A stretch of 64,000 nt of DNA from Cronobacter sakazakii (GCF_000982825.1 NZ_CP011047.1:4340001-4404000), one strand, 5' to 3'. Shown: positions 1 to 8,500, counted from the first letter of the stretch. Notes: generated by a model from the letters alone, not told the origin. Numbers and translations: made by a program.

Positions 1-879
1 GCGGCGCTCGCCGCAAGCCCGTTTGCGGATAAAGCGGCGTTTCTCGCCGCCCTGCTGGATGACGCCGCCCGCAGCCACCTTGAAGCCCAAAAACAGCGGC
101 TGGAGCGCGAGCGCGAAACGCAGCACACGCTGCTTGCGCAGGCGCAGCAGGCGCTGGAGCGCCACCTGGGCGCGCGCCCGGCATCGTTGGAAGAACAGGC
201 TGACGCTCAGCAGAGCGAAGCCGCGCTCGCGGCGGTCACGGAGCAACTGCGCGATAACACCACGCGCCAGGGGGAACTGCGCCAGCAGTTACGCCAGGAT
301 GAAGAGAGCCGTACGCAACTGGCAGTGCTTCTTGGCCAGATTGACGAGGCCAGGCGCGAGGCCGACGAATGGGGCCAGCTCAACCATCTGGTCGGCTCGC
401 AGAAAGGCGATAAATTCCGTAAGTTCGCACAAGGGCTGACGCTGGATAATCTGGTCTGGCTCGCCAATAACCAGCTGACGCGCCTGCATGGCCGCTACCT
501 GCTTAAACGCAAGCTGAGTGAGGATCTGGAGCTGGAAGTGGTGGACACCTGGCAGGCGGACGCGGTGCGCGACACCCGCACGCTTTCCGGCGGCGAAAGC
601 TTCCTGGTGAGTCTTGCGCTGGCGCTGGCGCTCTCGGATCTGGTGAGCCACAAAACCCGCATCGATTCGCTATTTCTGGATGAGGGCTTCGGCACGCTGG
701 ACGCCCAGACGCTTGATACGGCGCTGGATGCCCTTGACGCGCTGAACGCCAGCGGCAAAACCATCGGCGTCATCAGCCACGTGGAGGCGATGAAAGAGCG
801 TATCCCGGTGCAGATCAAGGTCAGAAAGATTAACGGCCTTGGCGTGAGCCGCCTGGCGCGCGAGTATCAGGTCGATTAA
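1..879 (+). CDS. sbcC: SbcC exonuclease subunit, C-terminal part (5' end outside window)
   Basis: The frame is open from base 1, so this is the last 292 residues of a protein that is normally about 1,050 residues. SbcC is the SMC-like ATPase subunit of the SbcCD nuclease, which cleaves DNA hairpins and processes double-strand break ends. The fragment starts in a charged, Gln/Glu/Arg-rich coiled coil (about residues 20-115) and then enters the C-terminal ATPase lobe: the ABC signature LSGGES near residue 195, a Walker B/D-loop region (LFLDEGFGTLD) near 222-232 and an H-loop (ISHVEAM) near 258-264. These are the expected elements of an SMC/Rad50 C-lobe. The stop is followed by a strong hairpin shared with the convergent mak gene. 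Identity is very likely from motif order and from the neighbours mak and rdgC. Confidence 0.95.
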   Translation, partial: AALAASPFADKAAFLAALLDDAARSHLEAQKQRLERERETQHTLLAQAQQALERHLGARPASLEEQADAQQSEAALAAVTEQLRDNTTRQGELRQQLRQDEESRTQLAVLLGQIDEARREADEWGQLNHLVGSQKGDKFRKFAQGLTLDNLVWLANNQLTRLHGRYLLKRKLSEDLELEVVDTWQADAVRDTRTLSGGESFLVSLALALALSDLVSHKTRIDSLFLDEGFGTLDAQTLDTALDALDALNASGKTIGVISHVEAMKERIPVQIKVRKINGLGVSRLAREYQVD

Positions 880-888
880 GGCCGATAA

Positions 889-915
889 AAAGGGGCGTTG
901 CGCCCCTTTCTTTTA
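889..915. terminator. Bidirectional terminator between sbcC and mak
   Basis: Stem AAAGGGGCG / CGCCCCTTT with a three-base loop, followed on the + strand by CTTTT and preceded by an A-run that gives a U-run on the - strand. It lies between two convergent genes, so it can serve both. Confidence 0.85.
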
Positions 916-917
916 TA

Positions 918-1829
918 TTAACGCACCACCGGCCAGAGCCACGCCGCACCGCGCACGCCGCTCGAATCGCCATGCACCGCTTTGCGCACCGGCGTTTCGC
1001 ACTCGCCGCCAAACACCCAGTGTTTCATCAGCGGCGGCACGGTTTTATAAAGCCGGTCGACATTGCTCATGCCCCCACCGAGCACAATCACATCCGGGTC
1101 GAGAATATTGACGATATGCGCCAGCGATTTCGCCAGCCGCATCTCATAGCGGCTGAGCGCAAGCTCCGCCAGCGCGTCCTGCGCCTCCACCAGCCGGATG
1201 ATTTCGCTGCCCTTAAGCGGCTGGCCGCTTAAGCGATGATAGTCGGTCGCAAAGCCCGTGCCGGAAATAAAGGTTTCGATACAGCCCTGCTTGCCGCAGT
1301 AGCACGGTACTTCTTCACGGTAGCGCAGTTCGTCTTCATCCATCCACGGCAGCGGATTATGGCCCCACTCGCCCGCGTTGCCGTTGGCCCCGATATGGCT
1401 CATGCCGCCAAGCGCGATGCCGGAGCCGCAGCCGGTGCCGATGATAACCGCAAAGACCGTCTGCGCGCCCTTCGCCGCGCCGTCGACCGCCTCCGACACG
1501 GCAAAGCAGTTAGCATCGTTGGCAAGCCGCACCTCACGAGAAAGCCGCGCGCTGAGGTCTTTATCCAGCGCCTGACCGTTCAGCCACGTGGAGTTGGCGT
1601 TTTTAACGACGCCCGTATACGGCGAGAGCGTACCCGGAATGCCGACGCCGACAGTGCCGCTCTCGCCGGTCTCTTTTTCGGCAAGCTCCACGAGACCGGC
1701 TATCGTCTCGATGGTTTGCGGGTAGTCGTCACGCGGCGTCGGCACGCGGTGGCGAAAGCGCTGCTCGCCGTCATCGCCAAGCGCAATCACTTCGGTTTTG
1801 GTGCCGCCTAAATCGATCCCAATACGCAC
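918..1829 (-). CDS. mak: Mak fructokinase (ROK family)
   Basis: 303 residues, one more than the E. coli enzyme. ROK-family sugar kinase that phosphorylates fructose (and weakly mannose) in the cytoplasm. The N-terminus carries the phosphate-binding loop DLGGTK (residues 6-11); a catalytic Asp sits in ANDAN near residue 105; the ROK zinc site is visible as His near 156 (GEWGHNP) plus the cysteine cluster CYCGKQGC at 176-183. It is divergent from rdgC. In E. coli araJ lies between sbcC and mak; here sbcC and mak are directly convergent, so araJ is absent from this site. Confidence 0.93.
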   Translation of the reverse strand: MRIGIDLGGTKTEVIALGDDGEQRFRHRVPTPRDDYPQTIETIAGLVELAEKETGESGTVGVGIPGTLSPYTGVVKNANSTWLNGQALDKDLSARLSREVRLANDANCFAVSEAVDGAAKGAQTVFAVIIGTGCGSGIALGGMSHIGANGNAGEWGHNPLPWMDEDELRYREEVPCYCGKQGCIETFISGTGFATDYHRLSGQPLKGSEIIRLVEAQDALAELALSRYEMRLAKSLAHIVNILDPDVIVLGGGMSNVDRLYKTVPPLMKHWVFGGECETPVRKAVHGDSSGVRGAAWLWPVVR

Positions 1830-1955
1830 GTCTGCTTCCTCATATTCAATGACTTACCAGGAGAGTAGATAACCTGCCCGTGAAAGGCAATGAAACGCCG
1901 CGGCTGATTCGTTATCATGCCCGCTGCGTTTAACTACCAGGCCGTGGAAATTAAC

Positions 1956-2867
1956 ATGCTGTGGTTCAAAAATTTAATGGTTTACCGTTTAAACCGCGAC
2001 GCCGCGCTGCGTACGGATGAGATGGAAAAACAGTTAGCTGCGTTTACCTTCACCCCGTGCGGCAGCCAGGATATGGCGAAAACCGGCTGGGTGCCGCCCA
2101 TGGGCGGCGGCAGCGACGCGCTTACCCACGCCGCCAACGGCCAGATTGTGATTTGCGCGCGCAAAGAAGAGAAAATTCTGCCAGCGCCGGTAATCAAACA
2201 GGCGCTGGAGGCGAAAATCGCCCGTCTGGAGGCCGATCAGGGCCGCAAGCTTAAAAAGACGGAAAAAGATTCGCTGAAAGATGAAGTGCTGCATTCGCTG
2301 CTGCCGCGCGCCTTCAGCCGCTTCAGCCAGACCATGATGTGGATCGATACCACCAGCGGGCTTATCGTGGTGGACTGCGCCAGCGCCAAAAAAGCGGAAG
2401 ATACGCTGGCGCTGCTGCGTAAAAGCCTCGGCTCGCTGCCGGTGGTGCCGCTGACGCTGGAAAACCCGATTGAGCTGACGCTCACCGAATGGGTGCGCGC
2501 TAATAATGTGCCGCAGGGTTTTCAGCTGCTGGACGAAGCGGAGCTTAAGGCCATTCTGGAAGATGGCGGCGTGATCCGCTGTAAAAAGCAGGAGCTGGTG
2601 AGCGACGAGATCGCGGTGCATATCGAAGCTGGAAAAGTGGTCACCAAACTGGCGCTCGACTGGCAACAGCGCGTGCAGTTTATGTTGTGCGACGACGGCT
2701 CGCTGAAACGCCTGAAATTTGCCGATGAGCTTCGCGATCAGAACGACGACATCGCCCGTGAAGATGTGGCGCAACGCTTTGACGCCGATTTCACGCTGAT
2801 GACGGGCGAACTGGCGGCGCTGATCCAGAACTTAGTGGAAGCGCTGGGCGGCGAAGCCCAGCGTTAA
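1956..2867 (+). CDS. rdgC: RdgC recombination-associated protein
   Basis: 303 residues when started at the ATG of MLWFKNLMVYRL, which matches the known family N-terminus and length; the longer upstream start at 1917 is not needed. RdgC is a ring-shaped, nucleoid-associated dimer that binds double-stranded DNA and restrains RecA filament formation. The conserved blocks GSQDMAK, ANGQIVICARKEEKI, ESLKDEVLHSLLPRAFSRF-type sequence (here KDSLKDEVLHSLL) and the C-terminal RFDADFTLMTGEL are all present. Single gene, divergent from mak, followed by a GC-rich inverted repeat (about 2879-2894) and the oppositely oriented ppnP. Confidence 0.96.
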   Translation: MLWFKNLMVYRLNRDAALRTDEMEKQLAAFTFTPCGSQDMAKTGWVPPMGGGSDALTHAANGQIVICARKEEKILPAPVIKQALEAKIARLEADQGRKLKKTEKDSLKDEVLHSLLPRAFSRFSQTMMWIDTTSGLIVVDCASAKKAEDTLALLRKSLGSLPVVPLTLENPIELTLTEWVRANNVPQGFQLLDEAELKAILEDGGVIRCKKQELVSDEIAVHIEAGKVVTKLALDWQQRVQFMLCDDGSLKRLKFADELRDQNDDIAREDVAQRFDADFTLMTGELAALIQNLVEALGGEAQR

Positions 2868-2900
2868 GACGCTCGCGTCGCCCCGCCCGGGGCGGCGCGC

Positions 2901-3185
2901 TTACAGGTAGCGGCAGAGATAGGATGTCGGTTCGGCCACCTGCAGATGAAACTCGCTGTGCCCAGTCACATGAAACACCTGCCCCGCTTCATACGTTTTC
3001 CATTCGGTTTCGCCCGGCAGCAGCACATGCAGCGCGCCGCTGACCACCGTCATCTCTTCCGGCTGGGCCGTGCTAAAGGTGTACTCCCCTTCCGCCATCA
3101 CGCCGACGCTTGCGCGGCCCGTGCTGCTGCTGGTGAAGCCGATAGATTTCACTTTACCGGAAAAGTATTCGTTACTCTGAAGCAT
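2901..3185 (-). CDS. ppnP: PpnP pyrimidine/purine nucleoside phosphorylase
   Basis: 94 residues from the ATG of MLQSNEYF; an open frame extends 23 codons further upstream but the shorter start gives the exact family length. PpnP (formerly YaiE, DUF1255) is a small cupin that phosphorolyses several nucleosides to base and ribose 1-phosphate. The cupin signature is visible as GEYTFSTAQPEEMTVVSGAL, the Gly-rich turn after VLLPGE, and the GHSEFHLQV strand near the C-terminus. Lies between rdgC (convergent) and aroM (same strand, 83 bp upstream). Confidence 0.94.
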   Translation of the reverse strand: MLQSNEYFSGKVKSIGFTSSSTGRASVGVMAEGEYTFSTAQPEEMTVVSGALHVLLPGETEWKTYEAGQVFHVTGHSEFHLQVAEPTSYLCRYL

Positions 3186-3268
3186 AAGCAGGCCCTTACT
3201 GAAAAAATGGTTGGAAAAACAATATAGAGGGCCAGCCGGAGCGCTGTCACGCAAATTGTGACAACGGC

Positions 3269-3946
3269 TCAGATAAGCAGTTCGGAAGCGAGACGCGCCA
3301 CCAGGACATTACTGAGTAATACCGGCACATCCAGCGCTTTTTGCAGCAGATCGCGGTGTTTTTGATGAAAGCCGAGGCAGTCGAGCAGCAATACATCCGC
3401 GCCACGCGCGAGCAGATCGCGCCCGGCACCAACCAGCTCATCTTCTGTACCGTAAAACGGGTTCGCCAGCGCGTACAGCGGCGGGTTTTCCAGCACCTGC
3501 CATTTCTGCGCCTGGATATCCATAAGCTCCGGGATCGGCACAATCACGCCTACCTGGTGCCCGTCGACAATGGAAGCGACCAGCGGCGGAATAATGCGTT
3601 CGGGCTCCAGCAGTATCGCGTTGCGCGCGCGAAGCCCCGAAAAACGCTGCGTACTCATCAGTAAAATGACGTCATAACCCTGGTTATCGAGCACTTCAAT
3701 CACGCTTTGCAGCGCCCTTTCGGTTTTGGCTTTCGATACCGTCGCTTTTTCACCGTCGGCGAGCATGGTGATTATCGTCTCTTCATGGCCCGACGCGCCA
3801 TAATCATCCATCGCCTCGGCGCGCGACAGTTTCCCCATCAGGCTGATATGGGTGATGTGCTGTTCATCGATATGTTCGGTTAACAGCGGGAGGATCTCAC
3901 TGACGGGCACTACGCCGATGGTAAGTATGGCCAGAGTCGCACGCAT
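3269..3946 (-). CDS. aroM: AroM family protein
   Basis: 225 residues, the usual AroM length. AroM is a conserved cytoplasmic protein with no proven reaction; its fold belongs with the Asp/Glu racemase-like families. It is linked to aromatic amino acid metabolism only through co-regulation with aroL by TyrR and TrpR in E. coli. Here it is the last gene of aroL-yaiA-aroM, with a 259-bp gap from yaiA. The sequence shows alternating hydrophobic strands, a DYGASGHEETIITMLADGE block and a CLGF motif near the C-terminus typical of the family (LLLDCLGFHQKHRDLLQ region). Confidence 0.92.
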   Translation of the reverse strand: MRATLAILTIGVVPVSEILPLLTEHIDEQHITHISLMGKLSRAEAMDDYGASGHEETIITMLADGEKATVSKAKTERALQSVIEVLDNQGYDVILLMSTQRFSGLRARNAILLEPERIIPPLVASIVDGHQVGVIVPIPELMDIQAQKWQVLENPPLYALANPFYGTEDELVGAGRDLLARGADVLLLDCLGFHQKHRDLLQKALDVPVLLSNVLVARLASELLI

Positions 3947-4205
3947 TTTTATCGCCTTGGTTTACAGCTTCTCAAACAGTTAACGACACCTTTCACCCGG
4001 AACTTGAGCGCAAGCGAAAGATGGATCACAAAGCGTAGCAGCTTCCGGGCCTTATCCGGAGAAAAAAGCCCTCTGCCGCTTAACAATAATCATAACGTAT
4101 CGTTAACATTAGGTTTGGATGAAAGGTGTGATGCAAAGCGGTAACGACTCATTTTCGGAGTGGCGGAAAGCGCAGCGTAACGCGCGCGCTTTCCGCTGGT
4201 CGGGG

Positions 4206-4397
4206 TCAGGATTTGTCCGGGTCTTCGTAACGGCGCTTGGCGTCCAGCGCTTCCTGCTCGGTAGGGTGTTCACTAATGAGCGAATCCGGCTCGGGGTGAT
4301 CGGCACGGAGCTGATAACTGGTGACGGTTTTGCCCGGCACGCCTTTTTCAACGGGAACCACGCGCGCTTCGCGCGGATAAGGGGGTCTGGTCGGCAT
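4206..4397 (-). CDS. yaiA: YaiA family small protein
   Basis: 63 residues, the same length as E. coli YaiA and nearly superimposable (MPTRPPYPREA start, RADHPEPDSLISEHPTEQE core, RRYEDPDK end). Function is unknown. It sits 52 bp downstream of aroL and should be transcribed from the aroL promoter. A perfect 11-bp inverted repeat (4163-4173 with 4186-4196) lies just past the stop and may end or pause the transcript or protect the aroL-yaiA mRNA before aroM; that role is inference. Confidence 0.9.
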   Translation of the reverse strand: MPTRPPYPREARVVPVEKGVPGKTVTSYQLRADHPEPDSLISEHPTEQEALDAKRRYEDPDKS

Positions 4398-4449
4398 AGC
4401 GCTTCCTTGTTTATCGGTCAGAAGCGTTAAGTATAGACAATCCCGTCAG

Positions 4450-4974
4450 TTAGCTGGCGTGGGCAACCTGCAGTGCGTCAATAATGCGAGAGACGATAAC
4501 CGCGGGCGCGTCGGCGGCGTCAATCACATGGTGAGCGCACTCGCGATAGAGCGCATCGCGCACCGCCAGCACATCAGCGATTTCTTCCGTCACCGGCTTG
4601 CCGGTAAGCGTCGGGCGCTGCCCCGCCTCTGGGAAGGCTTCAAGCCGCTGCGCCAGTACCTCAACCGGTACGTTGAGATAAATCACCACGCCATGCGCGC
4701 GCATAAACTCGCGGTTCTCATCACGCAGCACCATGCCGCCGCCGGTCGCCACGACCGTTGCGGGCGCGGTGACCGCCTGTAACGCTTCGCTTTCACGGGC
4801 GCGAAAACCCGGCCAGCCCTCTTTCTCCACCACTTCAGCGACCGTCATCTGCGTATGTTCCCGCAGCCAGCGATCGGTATCGGCAAAGCCGTACGCCAGC
4901 GCGCGTGCCAGCGCCTCGCCGGTGGTGGTTTTTCCGCAGCCGCGCGCGCCGATTAAATAAATGGGTTGATTCAT
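4450..4974 (-). CDS. aroL: Shikimate kinase 2 AroL
   Basis: 174 residues, the family length. Phosphorylates shikimate at O3 in the chorismate pathway. Walker A is GARGCGKTT (residues 9-17); the shikimate-binding residues Asp/Arg appear in [10 protein letters not shown] (about 32-41) and FRARE (about 57-61); GGGMV lies near 79; the lid Arg is in the [11 protein letters not shown] segment (about 115-125). First gene of aroL-yaiA-aroM. The upstream DNA carries a TyrR box and a TrpR operator like the E. coli gene, so repression by tyrosine and tryptophan is expected. Confidence 0.96.
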
Positions 4975-5037
4975 GGATGGATTACCTCGCCTTCCGCCTG
5001 CGGCGAAAGGGTTAGACAGCAGGCCGTAAGCCGTGAG

Positions 5038-5057
5038 TTTAACAACAAACTAGTACA
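5038..5057 (-). promoter_or_regulatory. TrpR operator upstream of aroL
   Basis: Read on the - strand this is TGTACTAGTTTGTTGTTAAA, whose left half TGTACTAGTTTG matches the TrpR site of E. coli aroL as I remember it; CTAG with flanking GTA is the TrpR core. It lies about 65 bp upstream of the aroL ATG, just downstream of the TyrR box. The right half-site is poor, as it is in E. coli aroL. Confidence 0.7.
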
Positions 5058-5066
5058 TAAGACAGG

Positions 5067-5084
5067 CGTAAATTTAAACTTACA
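5067..5084 (-). promoter_or_regulatory. TyrR box upstream of aroL
   Basis: TyrR boxes follow TGTAAA-N6-TTTACA. The - strand reads TGTAAG-TTTAAA-TTTACG, a symmetric palindrome with one mismatch in each half. Position next to the TrpR operator and upstream of aroL matches the E. coli arrangement. Confidence 0.75.
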
Positions 5085-5335
5085 AAAGAGTCCGGACACA
5101 GCGACATTCCGCGCAGGACAACCCTTCTTTCGTTTTAAGGGTGTAAAGCCACGATACCACTGACGGGCAGTCGTCAGGCGCGCCCACCATACTTGAAAGA
5201 GCCCACTGAACACAACCCCGCTGTCCGCCGCACCCGGTTACATATTTCTTATTTCCTTTACGCGCCGGATATTTACAAGCGCCGATTTTTCTCCAGACTT
5301 AACTATTGACGCGTTCAATGACAGAGGGATGAATC

Positions 5336-6112
5336 ATGCAATCTGAAGAGCAACGTCTGATTGACGGGCTTTTTGACCGACTCAAAGCCGCCGGTGAAAA
5401 CAGCGCGCCGCGCGACGCGGACGCTGAGCGCTGGATTGAGCAGCATATGCGCAACCAGCCGGGTGCCGCCTATTACATGGCGCAAACCATTCTTATCCAG
5501 GAAGCGGCCATGAAACAGCTCAATGGCCGTATTCAGGCGCTCGAAGCGGAAGTGGCGCAGCTTAAGCAGTCGGCGAGCCGCCAGCAGAGCAGCGGCGGTT
5601 TCCTGGCTGGCCTCTTTGGCGGCAACAAGAGCGAGCCGGAAGCCCCGCGCCCGCAGGCCACGCCGCGCGGCTCCGATCCCATCCCCGGCGCGCAGCAGTA
5701 CCAGAGCGCACCGCAGGCAGGCTACGCCCCGCAGCAGGCAGCCCCCCAGTATTACAATAACGCCCCACGCGGCGGCGGCTTTATGGCGGGTGCCTTGCAG
5801 ACCGCCGCTGGCGTGGCGGGCGGCGTGGTGCTCGGCAATATGCTGACCAGCATGTTCAGCCACCATCAGCCGGAGGAGATCGTCAATATCATTAACGAAC
5901 CCGCGCAACCGGCGGATAACAGCCCGGTCAACGCCGTTGAAGATTACAACCAGGCGGATGACAGCCAGTTCCTGAACCAGGACGCCGGGCTGCAGCAGGA
6001 CAACGGCAACGACTACGTGCCTGCCAGCAGCGATGAAGACTGGAATAACGATTTCGCGGGCGATGACTTTGGCGGCGACGATTTCGGTGGTGATGACGAT
6101 AACTGGGTTTAA
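5336..6112 (+). CDS. DUF2076 domain-containing protein
   Basis: 258 residues. Matches the DUF2076 layout: a helical N-terminal domain (about 1-85, ending in a coiled coil with AMKQLNGRIQALEAEVAQLKQ-type heptads), a Gln/Pro/Ala-rich linker (about 85-145), a Gly-rich hydrophobic stretch (about 146-175, GGGFMAGALQTAAGV) that may insert in or lie on a membrane, and an acidic Asp/Gly/Asn-rich tail ending in DDFGGDDFGGDDD. Function is not known; members are often described as periplasmic ligand-binding sensor-like, but no signal peptide is visible here. It is inserted between aroL (divergent) and yaiI (convergent, 4-bp overlap), a place where E. coli has no gene. Confidence 0.85.
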   Translation: MQSEEQRLIDGLFDRLKAAGENSAPRDADAERWIEQHMRNQPGAAYYMAQTILIQEAAMKQLNGRIQALEAEVAQLKQSASRQQSSGGFLAGLFGGNKSEPEAPRPQATPRGSDPIPGAQQYQSAPQAGYAPQQAAPQYYNNAPRGGGFMAGALQTAAGVAGGVVLGNMLTSMFSHHQPEEIVNIINEPAQPADNSPVNAVEDYNQADDSQFLNQDAGLQQDNGNDYVPASSDEDWNNDFAGDDFGGDDFGGDDDNWV

Positions 6113-6564
6113 GACTGACGCTTTTTGCCGCTGAGCCACTTATCGAGTTCAGCGGCGAATTGCTGACGGTCGCGCTGGCTTAAGGCATCCGGGCCGCCGG
6201 TCTGGATGCCGCTGGCGCGCAGCGTATCCATAAAATCGCGCATCGTCAGGCGCTCACGAATGGTGGCCTCGCTGTAGCGCTCGCCGCGCGGGTTCAGCGC
6301 CACCGCGCCTTTGGCTATCACTTCCGCCGCCAGCGGAATATCCGCCGTCACCACCAGATCGCCTGGCTCGCAGCAGCGCACAATTTCGTTATCCGCCACG
6401 TCAAAACCGGCAGGCACCTGGCGGGCGCGGATGAACTTTGACGGCGGCACGCGCAGCGGCTGGTTCGCCACCAGAATCACCGGCGTCTCGGTACGCTCGG
6501 CGGCGCGGAACAGCACTTCTTTAATCACTTTCGGACACGCATCGGCATCCACCCAGACTGGCAT
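6109..6564 (-). CDS. yaiI: YaiI/YqxD family protein (UPF0178)
   Basis: 151 residues, close to the family length. The UPF0178 hallmark VDADACPK at residues 5-12 and the later VVTADIPLA segment (about 70-80) place Asp residues like a PIN/NYN-type nuclease fold, but no activity is established. Its ATG overlaps the stop of the DUF421 gene by one base (TAATG), implying translational coupling, and its stop overlaps the end of the convergent DUF2076 gene by four bases. Confidence 0.92.
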   Translation of the reverse strand: MPVWVDADACPKVIKEVLFRAAERTETPVILVANQPLRVPPSKFIRARQVPAGFDVADNEIVRCCEPGDLVVTADIPLAAEVIAKGAVALNPRGERYSEATIRERLTMRDFMDTLRASGIQTGGPDALSQRDRQQFAAELDKWLSGKKRQS

Positions 6565-7019
6565 TACGACTCCTGATTGTCGGCGGGAATAATGGAGATT
6601 TTGCCATTTTTCTCAAGGATGGCGAATTTTATCTCTTCCAGCCGCTCGATCCCCTGGCTGGTGCGGGCCGAGCTTAAAATATCCTCCCGCGAGATCCCCG
6701 CTTTTTTCATGCGCGCCGTCAGCAGGCGGCCATTTTCCACCAGGATGAGCGGCGAGCCGTCGAGCAGCAGATCGAGTCGCGGAAACGCGTTTTTCACATA
6801 GCTCAGCAGAATATCGAGCACAATCAGCGTAATGATGGTGATCGCCGCACCGGTAAACGAGAAGTCGTTACCGAGCAGCGCCTGCTGGGTGGCTTCACTG
6901 ATGATTAACAGCAGCACGAAATCAAACGAGTTCATCTCCAGCAACGTGCGGCGACCGGCGATTTTCAGCACCACCAGCAACAAAAAATACATGCCTGCGG
7001 CGCGCAATACGCTATCCAT
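6564..7019 (-). CDS. DUF421 domain membrane protein (YetF/YcaP-like)
   Basis: 151 residues. Three hydrophobic N-terminal segments (about 5-25, 30-48, 55-75; contains AGRRTLLEMNSFDFV, the DUF421 signature) followed by a soluble domain with LDGSPLILVENGRL and the redox-free MKKAGISREDILSSAR motif. The family sits in the inner membrane with a cytoplasmic C-domain; its role is unknown, though YetF proteins affect spore or envelope stress in other bacteria. It is the middle gene of a three-gene unit: 9 bp after the upstream single-pass protein and one-base overlap with yaiI. RBS AGGAG seven bases before ATG. Confidence 0.9.
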   Translation of the reverse strand: MDSVLRAAGMYFLLLVVLKIAGRRTLLEMNSFDFVLLLIISEATQQALLGNDFSFTGAAITIITLIVLDILLSYVKNAFPRLDLLLDGSPLILVENGRLLTARMKKAGISREDILSSARTSQGIERLEEIKFAILEKNGKISIIPADNQES

Positions 7020-7028
7020 GATGTTCTC

Positions 7029-7544
7029 CTACGGATAAACCCACTGATTCAGATGGACCGGCGATGCGCCTTCAAGCGTCACGGTAGAGGTAACGCGCCC
7101 TGCCGACTGCGGCTGCGTCACTATCCAGACGGCGTGAGCGCCATCCGGCGTCGGCGCAAAAGTGAGCGTCAGTGAATGCTGCCCGGTATGGGTCACTACC
7201 GGCTGTGGCTGGAGCGTTTGCAGCACGAAGCGATCGGGGAAATCGCCACCGAACGCGACTGTCACCGGCTGATTTTTCGGCCCCTGAATGCGCAGCGCGA
7301 AAGGCTCATCGCTCTCGGCGCGCAGAAAACGCTGATACTCCACCGTCAGGCTTTTTTCCGGATTGGTCGCTGAGGTTTCGCTCAGCCAGCCATCGGAAAA
7401 ACCGCCCAGTAGCGCAATCAACACGATTGCAAACAGCAGCCAGTTGCCGCCCTGCTGAATACGCCACTCAATGCGCTGGGCATGCATATGCTCACGCACC
7501 GGCACGTCGCGGCTGGCGCTTTCGTCAGAAACGATTTTGTCCAT
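7029..7544 (-). CDS. Single-pass membrane protein of unknown function, partner of DUF421 gene
   Basis: 171 residues. A charged 33-residue cytoplasmic N-terminus is followed by one hydrophobic segment (about 34-51, GGNWLLFAIVLIALLGG) and a predicted extracytoplasmic beta-rich domain with many Thr/Val/Gln. I do not recognise a named family. Strong Shine-Dalgarno (GGAGG) before the ATG. It starts the unit with the DUF421 gene 9 bp downstream and yaiI after that, so a membrane complex with the DUF421 protein is a reasonable inference from the spacing, nothing more. Confidence 0.8.
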   Translation of the reverse strand: MDKIVSDESASRDVPVREHMHAQRIEWRIQQGGNWLLFAIVLIALLGGFSDGWLSETSATNPEKSLTVEYQRFLRAESDEPFALRIQGPKNQPVTVAFGGDFPDRFVLQTLQPQPVVTHTGQHSLTLTFAPTPDGAHAVWIVTQPQSAGRVTSTVTLEGASPVHLNQWVYP

Positions 7545-7655
7545 TCCCCACCTCCCGGTTTCAGGATAAGCGTAGCCGAAGCCTTAACGGATTGCCGGAA
7601 AGCGCGTTAAGCTATAGCCCATGTGAATCTGGACGCGATAAAACGGAGAGATGCT

Positions 7656-8465
7656 GTGGAAAAGAAAACAGGCTTTATCGGTTGCGGCAATATGGGCAAG
7701 GCCATTCTCAGCGGCCTGCTGACCAGCGGCCAGGCGCGGGCGGAAAACGTCTGGGTCTATACGCCATCAGAAGAGAGCCAACAGGCGCTGAAGCAGGAGT
7801 TTGGCGTGAATACCGCCTCCAGCGCGCAGGAAGTGGCCCAGGCGACGGATATCGTCTTTGGCGCGGTGAAGCCTAACATCATGCTGAAAGTCATGAGCGA
7901 TATCGCCTCCAGCCTGAATAAAGACTCGCTGGTGGTTTCCATCGCCGCCGGGATCACGCTGGATCAGCTGGCAACCGTGCTGGGGCACGATCGTAAAATT
8001 ATCCGCACCATGCCGAACACACCGTCGCTGGTGCAGGCCGGGATGACCTCCATCACGCCGAACGCGCTGGTCAGCGAGGAAGATATCCGGGATGTGCTCG
8101 CGATGTTCCGAAGCTTCGGCGAGGCGGAAGTGGTGGCGGAATATCTGATTCACCCGGTGGTGGGCGTCAGCGGCTCGGCCCCTGCGTATGTCTTTATGTT
8201 TATCGAAGCGATGGCCGATGCCGCCGTGCTCGGCGGTATGCCGCGCGCGCAGGCGTATAAATTCGCCGCCCAGGCGGTGATGGGCTCGGCCAAAATGGTG
8301 CTGGAAACCGGCAAACACCCGGGCGAGCTGAAAGATATGGTCTGCTCGCCGGGCGGCACCACCATCGAAGCGGTGCGGGTGCTGGAGGAGCGCGGCATGC
8401 GCGCGGCGGTGATTGAAGCGATGGCCCAGTGTATGGCCAAATCGGAAAAGCTCAGCAAGGGCTAA
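7656..8465 (+). CDS. proC: Pyrroline-5-carboxylate reductase ProC
   Basis: 269 residues using the GTG at 7656, which gives the exact E. coli length and N-terminus (VEKKTGFIGCGNMGKA); GGAGAG lies seven bases upstream. The frame is open 11 codons further up, but without matching homology. Catalyses the last step of proline synthesis, NAD(P)H-dependent reduction of P5C. The Rossmann loop GCGNMG is at 8-13, RTMPNTPSLV near 120-130, and the C-terminal CSPGGTTIEAV signature near 220-230. Followed by a strong bidirectional terminator shared with convergent araE. Confidence 0.97.
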   Translation: MEKKTGFIGCGNMGKAILSGLLTSGQARAENVWVYTPSEESQQALKQEFGVNTASSAQEVAQATDIVFGAVKPNIMLKVMSDIASSLNKDSLVVSIAAGITLDQLATVLGHDRKIIRTMPNTPSLVQAGMTSITPNALVSEEDIRDVLAMFRSFGEAEVVAEYLIHPVVGVSGSAPAYVFMFIEAMADAAVLGGMPRAQAYKFAAQAVMGSAKMVLETGKHPGELKDMVCSPGGTTIEAVRVLEERGMRAAVIEAMAQCMAKSEKLSKG

Positions 8466-8469
8466 AAAG

Positions 8470-8500
8470 AAAGGGCTACGTCGGTAGCCCTTTTTATTTG
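8470..8500. terminator. Bidirectional terminator between proC and araE
   Basis: Ten-base-pair stem AAAGGGCTAC / GTAGCCCTTT, four-base loop GTCG, then TTTATTT on +; the A-rich flank on the left gives a U-run on -. Confidence 0.9.
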
